A stretch of 64,000 nt of DNA from Paenirhodobacter hankyongi (GCF_003664585.1 NZ_RCHI01000019.1:1-64000); one strand, 5' to 3'. Shown: positions 6,603-14,809, counted from the first letter of the stretch. The notes: generated by a model from the letters alone, not told the origin. Numbers and translations are program-made.

Positions 6603-7427
6603 TCATCGCCCGCTCCTACTTCGACCATATTTCTGCGCTTGACTGTATTTCTCCAATGTTTCGGGATTTAGCTGAGTGAAATCCTCATCGACCCAAAATT
6701 TCGCAAAACTCTGGGGATTAGTGGTCCGCCTTCCGTAGACAGTCGGGACGCCATTGAATTTCACTCCAACAGCGTGGCCGAAGCCGCGTTGATCAAGCTT
6801 TACAAGTTGTGGATGACCTCCCGTCATGAAGGATTTTGAAGGGATGCCATTGACTAGATCACAGAGGGACCAAAAGCAGGTCCGAGCCACGTCGCCTTGA
6901 TCACCTTTGGCAATCCATTTTTGCCGGTCCTTGTTCGCGCGACCACCTAGGCCCGAACTATAGACATACGCCGACTTTTTGCTGTTCAACTCATTCTCAC
7001 CAATCTGGTTCACGCTCCAACTTGAATTCGCGCGCCCGGCATGATGCAAGCGAAACAGTTGAAAGTCTGAAGGCCCTTCGGCATCGCAGCGCGCGCCGTA
7101 TAGGATTTCAAGCTCACAAATCGGCCCCTTCAGAGGGGTAGCACAAGGCAATTCACAAAATTCTTCAGCCCGGCCTCGGGTCCCGGGCGAAGATTGGATC
7201 ACAGCACGCTGAATTTCTTTCAGGAGCTGCCGCAGGAAAGATTGGCCCCATTGGAGATCCCCTGAGAGGGCAAAAATTTCTGGGGTGCAAACGCTTTCAA
7301 AGACCTTCTTTTCTCGCAAAGACACTGCTTGACCAGTTTGAAGAGATGTCCCTTGGCTATCAGCCCCCAAGTAAAATGTCCTTTTGCCTGTGGCTGACAC
7401 CGAGAGCCATGCTGTGACGGTTGTCAT
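6603..7427 (-). CDS. proteasome/HslV-like Ntn hydrolase, third gene of the SIR2-HerA operon
   Basis: A 274-residue protein. It begins Met-Thr-Thr-Val, so removal of Met would expose an N-terminal Thr as in HslV. LGADSQGTS follows, with D23 at the place of proteasome Asp17, then REKKVF with K40/K41 at the place of Lys33, then EIFALSGDLQWGQSFLRQL, matching the strand-glycine-helix region of beta subunits, and SSGLGG (157-162) at the place of the Gly-Ser-Gly loop. I infer an Ntn-hydrolase fold with possible Thr-protease or amidase activity from this spacing alone. It is too long for plain HslV (about 175 residues), and the C-terminal 90 residues are unrecognised. It lies 39 bases after herA on the same strand with no visible promoter, so it is probably co-transcribed. 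The ribosome binding site is weak. Third-position GC is lower than in the backbone. Confidence 0.55.
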   Translation of the reverse strand: MTTVTAWLSVSATGKRTFYLGADSQGTSLQTGQAVSLREKKVFESVCTPEIFALSGDLQWGQSFLRQLLKEIQRAVIQSSPGTRGRAEEFCELPCATPLKGPICELEILYGARCDAEGPSDFQLFRLHHAGRANSSWSVNQIGENELNSKKSAYVYSSGLGGRANKDRQKWIAKGDQGDVARTCFWSLCDLVNGIPSKSFMTGGHPQLVKLDQRGFGHAVGVKFNGVPTVYGRRTTNPQSFAKFWVDEDFTQLNPETLEKYSQAQKYGRSRSGR

Positions 7428-7466
7428 ACTCGTGCGGCCTACTTTCAGAAGTGGAAGTCCAAGAGG

Positions 7467-9521
7467 CTATGCTTTCCAGTGCAAACTTGGATTCTGGGGG
7501 ACATACCAAAGGTCGCGAACCTGCGTGTCGTCGCTGTTGGGCGTAGGATCGGCATCCCTGACGCGGAAGGTGGTCGGAATCTTCACCGCGCTTCCGAAGA
7601 TCAGCGCGTGCTGCTTCGGTAGAGATGGCAAGCGCCTCAGAACTGTTTCCGAGATGAATGGCGTCATCTGCTTAATCTGCGAAAGATCGTCGGGGTTTTG
7701 GATGCGGTGAATGATGAAGTTGTTACACTGCGAGAGAACCGTCTTCGAGAGCTCGCTTGGCCGTTGTGAAGCCACAATCAAGAAAGCCCCGTATTTCCTG
7801 CCCTCTTTGGCAATCCGCTGGAAGGTTATGCCCGCGTCGATGGCAAAGCGGCTCGGGCGCTCTGAGATGTAGCGGTGCGCCTCTTCGAGGATCAGATGGA
7901 CAGGCATCTTGTTTCGGGGCGTCGCGCGGCGCATCCGGTCGAAGATCAGCCGTGCAACAACGGCAGAGGCTAGTTCGACGATCTCGTCCGACGCATCGTT
8001 TAGGTCGATGATGCAGATTTGACGGTCTTTCCGGTAGCTTGTGCCCTCCCGTGCAAGACCAAGGAGTCGATCAACGAAGTGCGTCGGCTCCCTGTCGTAA
8101 TCCTGCAAGCCTTCAACAGATGCCCGCAAAAACTCGAAATCTGGATTGTCAGAAACAGACTTCAATCGTGTAACCAGTTGCGAACAATATTCCCTTATCT
8201 GCTTGTTTCCGTTTGCTTCTTCATAAAATAGGGCAAGATCGAGTGCTGCTTGCAATCTCCCAAAGGAAAATGGTGTATTTCCGTAACTGGGAAGCACAGG
8301 TTCGTCCGTGACCTGATTTTGCAGGAGTGCCAACACAGCTTCGTAGTTTTCTGATGTGCTAGAATTTCTTCCGTCTTTGAACTGCCCAAAATCATTGTAC
8401 AAACCCGCTTTGATCGTGCCCCTACAAATCTCATCCGTGGAAAACGTATGAAGTAACGCGAGGATTCTCCCCTCTTTGCTTGGCACACTGGCATCATCAT
8501 TTAAAATAGATAGAATGATCTTTGCCAAAACGTGGTTTCGAACACCTTTAAGATCATCACTAGCTCCGTCAACGACATCCGCGACAGGCTCTTCCTGAAA
8601 AAGGGTTGTTAGCCCGAGTGCGGTTCTCAGCGCTGGCAGTTGTGTTTTTTCGCTAGCGCGCAACAACAAAGCCCACTCGTCAACGGTCATGAACCAGTGC
8701 GGCAGACGAAATCTGTCAACCAAATCTGCACCGATGAAACCTTCGTCCAGAACTTCAGCTTCAGCTTCTGAGCTCGTTGCTTTGAAGTAGCTCGCTTGAA
8801 TTTGCCAAGGCATGTCTTCAAATGCTTGTCGATACTCACCGTTGACATCAAATAGGACGAAAGAAGCACCAATTGCCCAAAACTCTTCTGCTCTATCAAA
8901 CACGGACTGAATAATAGAAGCTACAGTGCAAGATTTTCCGCTTCCGGTATTTCCAAGAACAGCGACATGCCCACCGAAAAGTGCGTCAAGCTGCGCCTTC
9001 ACAGGATAGTCCTTGAAAACCGCTGACGTGCCTATCTCGATCGTATGGGGAACCGTTCCCTCCTTTTGAGCCCCCTCAGCGTCGGTCTTTGTCTCACGAT
9101 CTGCTGGTTGCTCCACGTTGAAGATGCGGTCCAGGTCTTCATCACGCGCATAAAGGGCATCTGCATAAAGCGGCGGAAACGTCGAGACCCCAAATTTGAA
9201 AGAGCCTCCTTGGACCGGCATTGAGCCGACGGGAACCACATCGAGGAACTTTGCTGCCGTGGTTTTGTCCATCTCTGCTGCGTTGCCGTAGGCTGGCGAA
9301 AAATCCTTCTCTCGGAGCCCGATAACCTCCAAGACGACATACTCGGATTGGGTCGGCACCATCAGATACGATCCCAAGGTCGCGACGTAATGGACATCAT
9401 CGAAGCCAACGACTGTGAAGTTATCGCTCCCTCTATGCAGTTCGACGACTAGGCGATCCGCTGAAACGCTAACGATCTTGCCTATGGCACGGCTTGCATC
9501 ATCCCTCGCCATTTTCGCCAC
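7467..9521 (-). CDS. HerA-family AAA+ translocase/ATPase of a SIR2-HerA defence system
   Basis: A 684-residue protein from a GTG; an ATG at 9512 is an alternative start. Residues 1-110 form a HAS-barrel-like beta domain (IGKIVSVSADRLVVEL). Walker A is GNTGSGKSCT (190-199). Walker B is near HLILEEAHRYISE (about residue 560), followed by AKEGRKYGAFLIVASQRPSE with a sensor-type polar patch and an Arg-rich end, typical of the HerA/FtsK superfamily. It would form a hexamer that couples ATP hydrolysis to DNA or nucleic-acid sensing. Its start lies inside the SIR2 gene (23 bp overlap), so the two are translationally coupled. In the known SIR2-HerA (Nezha) system the ATPase forms a large complex with the NADase and controls it. 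Confidence 0.92.
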   Translation of the reverse strand: MAKMARDDASRAIGKIVSVSADRLVVELHRGSDNFTVVGFDDVHYVATLGSYLMVPTQSEYVVLEVIGLREKDFSPAYGNAAEMDKTTAAKFLDVVPVGSMPVQGGSFKFGVSTFPPLYADALYARDEDLDRIFNVEQPADRETKTDAEGAQKEGTVPHTIEIGTSAVFKDYPVKAQLDALFGGHVAVLGNTGSGKSCTVASIIQSVFDRAEEFWAIGASFVLFDVNGEYRQAFEDMPWQIQASYFKATSSEAEAEVLDEGFIGADLVDRFRLPHWFMTVDEWALLLRASEKTQLPALRTALGLTTLFQEEPVADVVDGASDDLKGVRNHVLAKIILSILNDDASVPSKEGRILALLHTFSTDEICRGTIKAGLYNDFGQFKDGRNSSTSENYEAVLALLQNQVTDEPVLPSYGNTPFSFGRLQAALDLALFYEEANGNKQIREYCSQLVTRLKSVSDNPDFEFLRASVEGLQDYDREPTHFVDRLLGLAREGTSYRKDRQICIIDLNDASDEIVELASAVVARLIFDRMRRATPRNKMPVHLILEEAHRYISERPSRFAIDAGITFQRIAKEGRKYGAFLIVASQRPSELSKTVLSQCNNFIIHRIQNPDDLSQIKQMTPFISETVLRRLPSLPKQHALIFGSAVKIPTTFRVRDADPTPNSDDTQVRDLWYVPQNPSLHWKA

Positions 9522-10788
9522 CCTGCTGCTTGGAGAGCAGCTTCTTGAAGACCTTTTCGATAGCCTGTTCTTCTTTCTGGTCAGTGCTCGTTGGCATCAA
9601 GTCTTGCACGATACTGTCGAAGTAGTGCGCCTTCTTGCCTGTCGCCTCGTCGCTGCCCCAGATGAAGGAAATCCTCGGGTCTCCTAGCGCTGCGAGTTCT
9701 TTAGTCACCGGATTGTTGGCGTCGTCAGGATTGAGGAAGGCGATCAGGCGGAAGCCCGGGAGGGTTAGTCCCTGAAAAATAATGTTGTTAATGTGCTCGT
9801 CGCCAAAGCTGAATCCCATCACGAAAAGGACACTTTGATCTTGAACGACCTGACGCTGAAACTCACGGAACATGTCCGAATAGGGCGAGCCAAAACTCGC
9901 GGTCTGCTTCGAGGGCGTCGGATAGATCATGACGCGATCCTTGGAAGGATCGGGCTTGTCAGCAGACTCCCGGATCGGGAAAAGACCTGTCTCCTCTTCC
10001 GTCCAGTTTACAGACCCATGGAGCTTGCAGAAATGCACGTATCCATCGACCGCCGCCCACCTTTTTGAGGAAATATCGAGCTGTTCAGCTAGGGCGCGGC
10101 GGTATGTGGAAGGGTTGAAACGGCGCTCAACCGTGCCCGCAAACCCGTTGGAATAGGGAATGCCGGATCGATCCATCGCCCTCTCGTTAAAGAGGTCGTA
10201 ATTTGTGGTGAAAACCCAAGGCGGCGCAAGGCCACGGGATCGGGTGGCCAGCGACTGATAAAAGCGCCGATACAGCGTCACGACTGCTTCGTCGCCGTTT
10301 GCAAAAGGTCCTTCAGTGCATTTCTGAAGGATGAACTTTTTCACGCCTGCGATGACGGCCTCGACGGTTCCGAGGGCACCTTGAAGATCCGCCTTACCGC
10401 TTCTCTTACAAAACTGCTGCGCCGTCATGAGGGCTTCCATCAACCGCTCCAGGTTTTTTCGAAAGTCTTCATGGGTTAGATCGATCCCCAGCTGATCGTT
10501 GAGGGTCATTATTTGTTCAGCTGTCACAAACACGCCGACGCCAGGCAGACCTGGAATTTCTTCAAGCGTTACCTGGAACTCTGCGGCAAGCGGCCCCATC
10601 GTCGGAATGCCAAGATCATTGCCTTCGTGCATGTAGGATGAGCAACCGGAGCCGATGAGAAAAGACAGGTTCTTGGAACCGAAGGCCTCTGCCAGATGCC
10701 GCCGGATAATTTCAGCGCGGTCATCATACCCTGCTTCAGGGGAGAGTTTTGCAAACTCGTCTCTGTTCCCTTTTCTAAAATTGATCAA
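9499..10788 (-). CDS. SIR2-family NADase effector of a SIR2-HerA defence system
   Basis: A 429-residue protein, first gene of the operon. The only sensible start is a TTG with GGAG seven bases upstream. The SIR2 fold is shown by FLIGSGCSS (glycine loop, 43-51), FTTNYD (193-198, catalytic Asn196) and KLHGSVNW (255-262, catalytic His257), then VLFVMGFSFGDEHINNII, the usual closing segment of defence SIR2 domains. In this family activation by infection leads to NAD+ hydrolysis and abortive infection. Residues 70-190 are a helical insertion of unknown role. The gene is lower in GC than the chromosome and sits in prophage cargo, so it probably protects the lysogen from competing phages. Confidence 0.92.
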   Translation of the reverse strand: MINFRKGNRDEFAKLSPEAGYDDRAEIIRRHLAEAFGSKNLSFLIGSGCSSYMHEGNDLGIPTMGPLAAEFQVTLEEIPGLPGVGVFVTAEQIMTLNDQLGIDLTHEDFRKNLERLMEALMTAQQFCKRSGKADLQGALGTVEAVIAGVKKFILQKCTEGPFANGDEAVVTLYRRFYQSLATRSRGLAPPWVFTTNYDLFNERAMDRSGIPYSNGFAGTVERRFNPSTYRRALAEQLDISSKRWAAVDGYVHFCKLHGSVNWTEEETGLFPIRESADKPDPSKDRVMIYPTPSKQTASFGSPYSDMFREFQRQVVQDQSVLFVMGFSFGDEHINNIIFQGLTLPGFRLIAFLNPDDANNPVTKELAALGDPRISFIWGSDEATGKKAHYFDSIVQDLMPTSTDQKEEQAIEKVFKKLLSKQQGGENGEG

Positions 10789-10904
10789 GCAACCACTCCA
10801 AGTAAATTTCGTCCTTGCTGTCTCGCCACACGGTAGCCCAGGAACTCAAATGTTGTAAGTCCGGTTTCGGCGGTTATTCCTCAATCATAGGTAGATGCAG
10901 CGAA

Positions 10905-10987
10905 TGGCCGCTCCCCGCCCTGGGCTGCCGGCGGGGCCTCACACCTCGACCGGCCGCTCTCCGCCCTTGGCCACCGGTGGGGCCTCA
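10905..10987. repeat. 37-bp imperfect direct repeat at the SRAP gene end
   Basis: Copy A (10905-10941) and copy B (10951-10987) share GGCCGCTC.CCGCCC and CGG.GGGGCCTCA with a few changes; the period is 46 bases. Copy B ends on the SRAP stop codon. Each copy contains an internal dyad (GGCCCCACC/GGTGGCC-like), so this may be a duplicated 3' terminator region. Confidence 0.6.
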
Positions 10988-11611
10988 GTCGCCGATCGCC
11001 TCAATCAGCTCAGGCCCGTCATCGCGCATCGAGAAAGGTCTGACAGGGTGGTGTTCGAGTCTGGCGTCGTCGCCAAGGCCTGCGCCATCGGAGCCGCCAA
11101 GCCAGGCTCCGCGCTCGTCGGCGTTCAAGATCACCGGCATCCGTTCGTGCAGACCCGCCATTGCATCGGTTGCAGCGCGGGTCATGATCGTGCAGGTCAA
11201 CAGGTCGTGCCAGCGACTTGCCAGCCCTGCAAGAAACAGGTTCTCCTCATTCCCGGCCGAACGGAAGAAGTGTGGCTGGCGGCGCCCCTTCGGTCCCGTC
11301 CATTCGTAAAACCCGCCCACCGGGATCAGGCAGCGCCCGTGGCGCCAGACCTGCCGGAAGGTCGGCTTCGTAGGCGCATCCTCGACCCGCGCGTTGAAGG
11401 TAGCCGCCTTCCAGTCCTTCGGGGCGTCACCGGAAAACCAGGATGGGATCAAGCCCCAGCGTGCCGTGAATGCCGTCAGCGGGTGCTTTGCAAGGATCAC
11501 AACTTCGTCCGTCGGCTTGACGTTGTAGCGCCGGGGGAACGGGGCGATCTTGATCTGCGACATCTCGACCTCAGTGTTCCGAAGGTTCGGATCGATGAAA
11601 CGCCCGCACAT
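10985..11611 (-). CDS. SRAP (HMCES/YedK) abasic-site DNA-protein crosslink protein
   Basis: A 208-residue protein. The start is set at MCGRF because SRAP proteins use Cys2, exposed after Met removal, to bond covalently to abasic sites in single-stranded DNA; a GGGGGAG ribosome binding site precedes it. Other family marks: RYNVKPTDEV, RWGLIPSWF, FNARVED (active-site Asn-Ala-Arg-x-Glu), CLIPVGGFYEW, and HERMPVIL with the catalytic His. It shields abasic sites in single-stranded DNA and is often plasmid- or phage-borne. Here it is the last cargo gene before the prophage edge, upstream of the SIR2 operon on the same strand and separated by about 200 bases. Confidence 0.92.
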   Translation of the reverse strand: MCGRFIDPNLRNTEVEMSQIKIAPFPRRYNVKPTDEVVILAKHPLTAFTARWGLIPSWFSGDAPKDWKAATFNARVEDAPTKPTFRQVWRHGRCLIPVGGFYEWTGPKGRRQPHFFRSAGNEENLFLAGLASRWHDLLTCTIMTRAATDAMAGLHERMPVILNADERGAWLGGSDGAGLGDDARLEHHPVRPFSMRDDGPELIEAIGD

Positions 11612-11685
11612 TTCAATGCTCCCCCTCTTCGTAATCAGCCGCAGGGCAGGCGGTGTGCATCGCGGCGCATGCATTGGACATTAGC

Positions 11686-11868
11686 ACACAGCGATCAGGC
11701 GGTCCGCACCGCCAGCACTGGCCGCGACGTCATGCAGCCGGCAGATGCCAGCGCCGTGCGCGCTGGCCGCGTCGGGCGTGTGGTCGCCGAGGGCAACCGA
11801 CCGCCCTGGCTGATCCTCCTCGACACCCCATTTCGCTGGCTCGTGCAGATTTAGCGCGCGGTCAGAGG
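11686..11868 (+). pseudogene. decayed third copy of the phage spanin gene
   Basis: Similar to the middle and end of the spanin gene (from the codons for QRDQAIRT to the C-terminal RAV): CACAGCGATCAGGCGGTCCG, GGCCGCGACGTCATGCAG and CGCCCTGGCTGATCCTC match closely. The membrane-helix codons carry a deletion of about 24 bp and the frame ends early at TAG (11852-11854). The 5' half is absent. It sits at the far right edge of the cargo, so intact and decayed spanin copies bracket the whole accessory block. Confidence 0.75.
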
Positions 11869-11871
11869 AAA

Positions 11872-12018
11872 GAGTGGGGAAGGGTGGTGAGCCCCTAATC
11901 GGCGCTCAGGGTGACCGTTAGAACATGCTCTTCGTGGCTTTACATGTTCATCAGTTGTTCGATTTTTGTTCCGTAAAACTAATGGTCTTTTATGTTGATT
12001 TATAAAGATTTTCTTTGA
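11872..12018. other. AT-rich prophage end, probable att arm region
   Basis: This 147-base stretch is much richer in A/T than either side and holds no gene. It contains an inverted repeat GAACATG (11921-11927)/CATGTTC (11943-11949) and a direct repeat TTGTTC (11955-11960 and 11966-11971) one helical turn apart. Such repeats are typical of integrase or excisionase arm sites; that role is an inference from position next to a tRNA half. Confidence 0.45.
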
Positions 12019-12058
12019 AACCTAAATCTGGTGCGTCTACCAGTTTCGCCACACCCGC
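12019..12058 (-). tRNA. 5' half of tRNA-Leu(UAG), truncated after the anticodon loop (attachment-site scar)
   Basis: On the minus strand GCGGGTG (acceptor) leads through a D-arm containing ACTGGTAGACGC to the anticodon arm CCAGA-TTTAGGT with anticodon TAG. Sequence identity then stops: the 3' anticodon strand should read TCTGG but reads TTCAA, and the variable, T and acceptor 3' arms are missing. The break lies at the junction between prophage-like DNA (left) and chromosomal genes (right), so I read it as the att core. A working tRNA-Leu(UAG) must exist elsewhere, perhaps rebuilt at the other end of the prophage. Confidence 0.65.
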
Positions 12059-12200
12059 ACGTGCCGCCTTCTAGCAACGCCCCCGTGGCCTGAACAGGGG
12101 GCGTGCGAAAAAATCCTCGCCCGATGAGGGAATTCGTTCTAATCTCGAAACAAAGCCGAAAACGGCGCGCCTTCAAGGCACAACGAGCAGGACAGACCCG

Positions 12201-12722
12201 ATGGATAGGCCCCCCTCGGGACGGGAGACGCAGGGTGCGGATGCACCCGGCACCCGTTCCGCATCCGTTGTCGACCCGTATCTTCACTCCGGCGCCGCCC
12301 TGGCCGGCATCGCGCTCGGCACCCGGGTGGCGACGCTCGACGGGCTCTTGCCGGTCGAGTTCCTGAGCCCGGGCGATCGGGTCATCACCCGCTCCGGCAT
12401 GTGCCGGCTGCGCGCCGCGACGGCGATGCCGGCGCGGGACGGGCTGGTGCAGATCTCTCCCGGCGCGCTCGGCCATGACCGGCCCGAACGCGCGCTGTTG
12501 CTGGGTGAGGGCACGCAGGTGCTGATCCGCGACTGGCGGGCCGAGGCGCTCTTCGGCCGCAAGGAGGCGCTGATCGAGGTCTCGCGGCTGATCGACGGGC
12601 AGTTCATCGCCCGTGTGGGCGCCGAGACGGTGCGCCTCTTCACCCTGCATTTCGACACGACCGAGGTGATCTATGCCGACGGCGTCGAGATCGGCTGCGC
12701 GCCGCTCGCCGCCGAGGTCTAG
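12201..12722 (+). CDS. Hint (hedgehog/intein-type) domain protein
   Basis: A 173-residue protein. After a disordered N-terminus, residues about 35-165 show the Hint pattern common in Rhodobacterales: GIALGTRVATLDGLLPVEFLSPGDRV, ALGHDRPERALLL, then VRLFTLHFDTTEVIYADGVE. The autoprocessing Cys expected at the start of a true intein domain is not evident (GIALGTRV instead), so self-splicing is unlikely. The function is unknown. It is the first chromosomal gene beyond the prophage edge and converges on nnrD, the two stop codons sharing a CTAG. Confidence 0.7.
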   Translation: MDRPPSGRETQGADAPGTRSASVVDPYLHSGAALAGIALGTRVATLDGLLPVEFLSPGDRVITRSGMCRLRAATAMPARDGLVQISPGALGHDRPERALLLGEGTQVLIRDWRAEALFGRKEALIEVSRLIDGQFIARVGAETVRLFTLHFDTTEVIYADGVEIGCAPLAAEV

Positions 12723-13573
12723 AGCAGGATCGCGCGGAACACCTTCGGCAGCTCGTCGGGCAGGTCCTCGGCGATCAGGCCGGGGCCGAAGCTGCGTGCC
12801 GCCTCGACATGCAGCCAGGTGCCGGTGCAGGCCGCCTCGTAGGCAGAGAACCCGCGCGCGAGCAGGCCGGTGAGGATGCCGGCCAGCACATCGCCCGAGC
12901 CCGCCGTGGCGAGCCATGGCGCGGCGCGCGCGCCGGTGGCCAGATGCAGCGCCGCCTCGCCGCCGGGCGCGGCGATCGCGGTCTCGGCGCCTTTCAGCAG
13001 CACCGTGCAGCCGGCCCGGTCGGCGGCCGCCCGCGTCGCCTCGACACGGGTCAGCACGCCGTCGGCAAGCGCCGTCGCAAGGTCGGGGAAGAGCCGGCCG
13101 AATTCGCCCAGATGCGGGGTCAGCACCACGTTCTCATGCAGCTGCGCGAAGAGCTGGCCGGGGTCGGCGGCAAAGGCACTGAGCGCATCGGCGTCGAGCA
13201 CGGTCGCCCGTTTCGCCCAGAGTGCGGCGGGCACCATTTCCTGCGCGCGCGGCAGGCCGAGGCCGGGGCCGAGCAGGAGCGCGTTCAGCCGCCGGTCCTG
13301 CAGCTTGCCGCGCAGGCTGTAGCCATCGGGAAGGGCGGCCAGCATCACCGCGGTGAGCTGGGCGGCGTTCTCCGGAATCGCGGCCTGCGGCGGCAGCAGC
13401 GTGACAAGCCCCGCGCCGACCCGCAGCGCGGCGCGCGCGGCCAGCCGCGCCGCCCCGCCGTGGCCGACGCCGCCCGCCAGCACCAGCGCATGGCCATGGC
13501 CGTATTTATGCGCCTCGACGGTCTTGCGCAGCGCGGCGCGCATCTCTTCGGTCAGGGTGATGTGGCGGATCAT
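12719..13573 (-). CDS. nnrD: ADP/ATP-dependent NAD(P)H-hydrate dehydratase
   Basis: A 284-residue YjeF C-terminal-domain (ribokinase-like) protein. It carries GHALVLAGGVGHGGAARLAARAAL, LDADAL, NVVLTPHLGEFGRLFP and the nucleotide/active-site motif ATAGSGDVLAGILTGLLA. It converts hydrated, damaged NADHX/NADPHX back to NAD(P)H with a nucleoside di- or triphosphate. It is the second gene of a two-gene unit with the epimerase upstream. In E. coli both activities are fused in one protein; here they are separate, in different frames, with a 61-base gap. Confidence 0.9.
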   Translation of the reverse strand: MIRHITLTEEMRAALRKTVEAHKYGHGHALVLAGGVGHGGAARLAARAALRVGAGLVTLLPPQAAIPENAAQLTAVMLAALPDGYSLRGKLQDRRLNALLLGPGLGLPRAQEMVPAALWAKRATVLDADALSAFAADPGQLFAQLHENVVLTPHLGEFGRLFPDLATALADGVLTRVEATRAAADRAGCTVLLKGAETAIAAPGGEAALHLATGARAAPWLATAGSGDVLAGILTGLLARGFSAYEAACTGTWLHVEAARSFGPGLIAEDLPDELPKVFRAILL

Positions 13574-13634
13574 GCCAAGGCTCCGGCGGTGGGATCGGCG
13601 CAGGGTAAGGCGGCGAGGGTGAGGAAAGGGTGAA

Positions 13635-14297
13635 TCACAGTCCGATATCCGCGGTCACGACGGCAAGCCCCGCGGCGCGCAGGGGCGGGTGCACGGGCTT
13701 CTCGCGGTGGAAGGTGACGACCAGATCGCAGGCGGGGATGACCGGCGGAGGGGTGTCGGCGGCGAGGCCGGAGGGGATGTCGATCGCGACACGCCGCCAG
13801 CCTTCGGGATGCGCGGCGACGATCTGCCCGGCGATGGCCAGCATCTGCGCCGCGGCGGCGGGCAGGGGCGGGCGAAAGCCGATGCCATAGAGCGCGTCGA
13901 TCACCACCCCGGCGCGGCAGCCCGTCCAGTCCTCCGCCGCAAGCGCCTCTGACGGCAGGGCGCGGGCGCCGGGCTGGGCGCTCCAGGCCTCGGCAGTCGC
14001 GCGCGCATCGGGCGGCAGCCGCTCGGGCCTGCCCAGAAGATAGGTCGCGACCCGCCAGCCGCGGTCGGCAAGCAGCCGCGCCACCACAAATCCGTCACCG
14101 CCATTGTTGCCCGGTCCGCACAGCACCACCGCGCAGGGCGGCTCGGCCGGGGTCGCAAGCGCCGGCCAGGTCTCGAGGATCGCCGCCACCACGCCCGTGC
14201 CCGCCCGCTCCATCAGCGCAAGGCCGCTGACCGTTCCGGCGGCCATCGCGGCCTGTTCGATGGCGCGCATTTGGGCAGATGTCAGAATTTCTGCCAT
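13635..14297 (-). CDS. nnrE: NAD(P)H-hydrate epimerase
   Basis: A 220-residue YjeF N-terminal-domain protein. The start at MAEILTSAQMRAIEQAAM fits the family. Marks: LMERAG, CGPGNNGGDGFVVARLL (nucleotide-binding loop), VIDALYGIGFRPPL and AIDIPSGLAADT with the catalytic Asp region. It interconverts R- and S-NADHX so that NnrD can repair both. It is transcribed away from glnB, which starts 173 bases to the right on the other strand. Confidence 0.92.
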   Translation of the reverse strand: MAEILTSAQMRAIEQAAMAAGTVSGLALMERAGTGVVAAILETWPALATPAEPPCAVVLCGPGNNGGDGFVVARLLADRGWRVATYLLGRPERLPPDARATAEAWSAQPGARALPSEALAAEDWTGCRAGVVIDALYGIGFRPPLPAAAAQMLAIAGQIVAAHPEGWRRVAIDIPSGLAADTPPPVIPACDLVVTFHREKPVHPPLRAAGLAVVTADIGL

Positions 14298-14332
14298 AAT
14301 CCCCTCGAAGTCTTTTCTTTTCGCCGCTATAA

Positions 14333-14809
<477 letters not shown>

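Noticed and set aside
1-12060. Insertion sequences or a gene-transfer-agent cluster in the phage-like part
   Set aside because: No transposase motifs were found, and the lysis genes, cargo and tRNA-half junction fit a prophage better than a GTA cluster.
12061-12120. Hairpin CGCCCCC/GGGGGCG followed by an A-run, considered as a terminator
   Set aside because: The run on the plus strand is A rather than T, and on the minus strand the T-run comes before the stem, so it fits neither direction.
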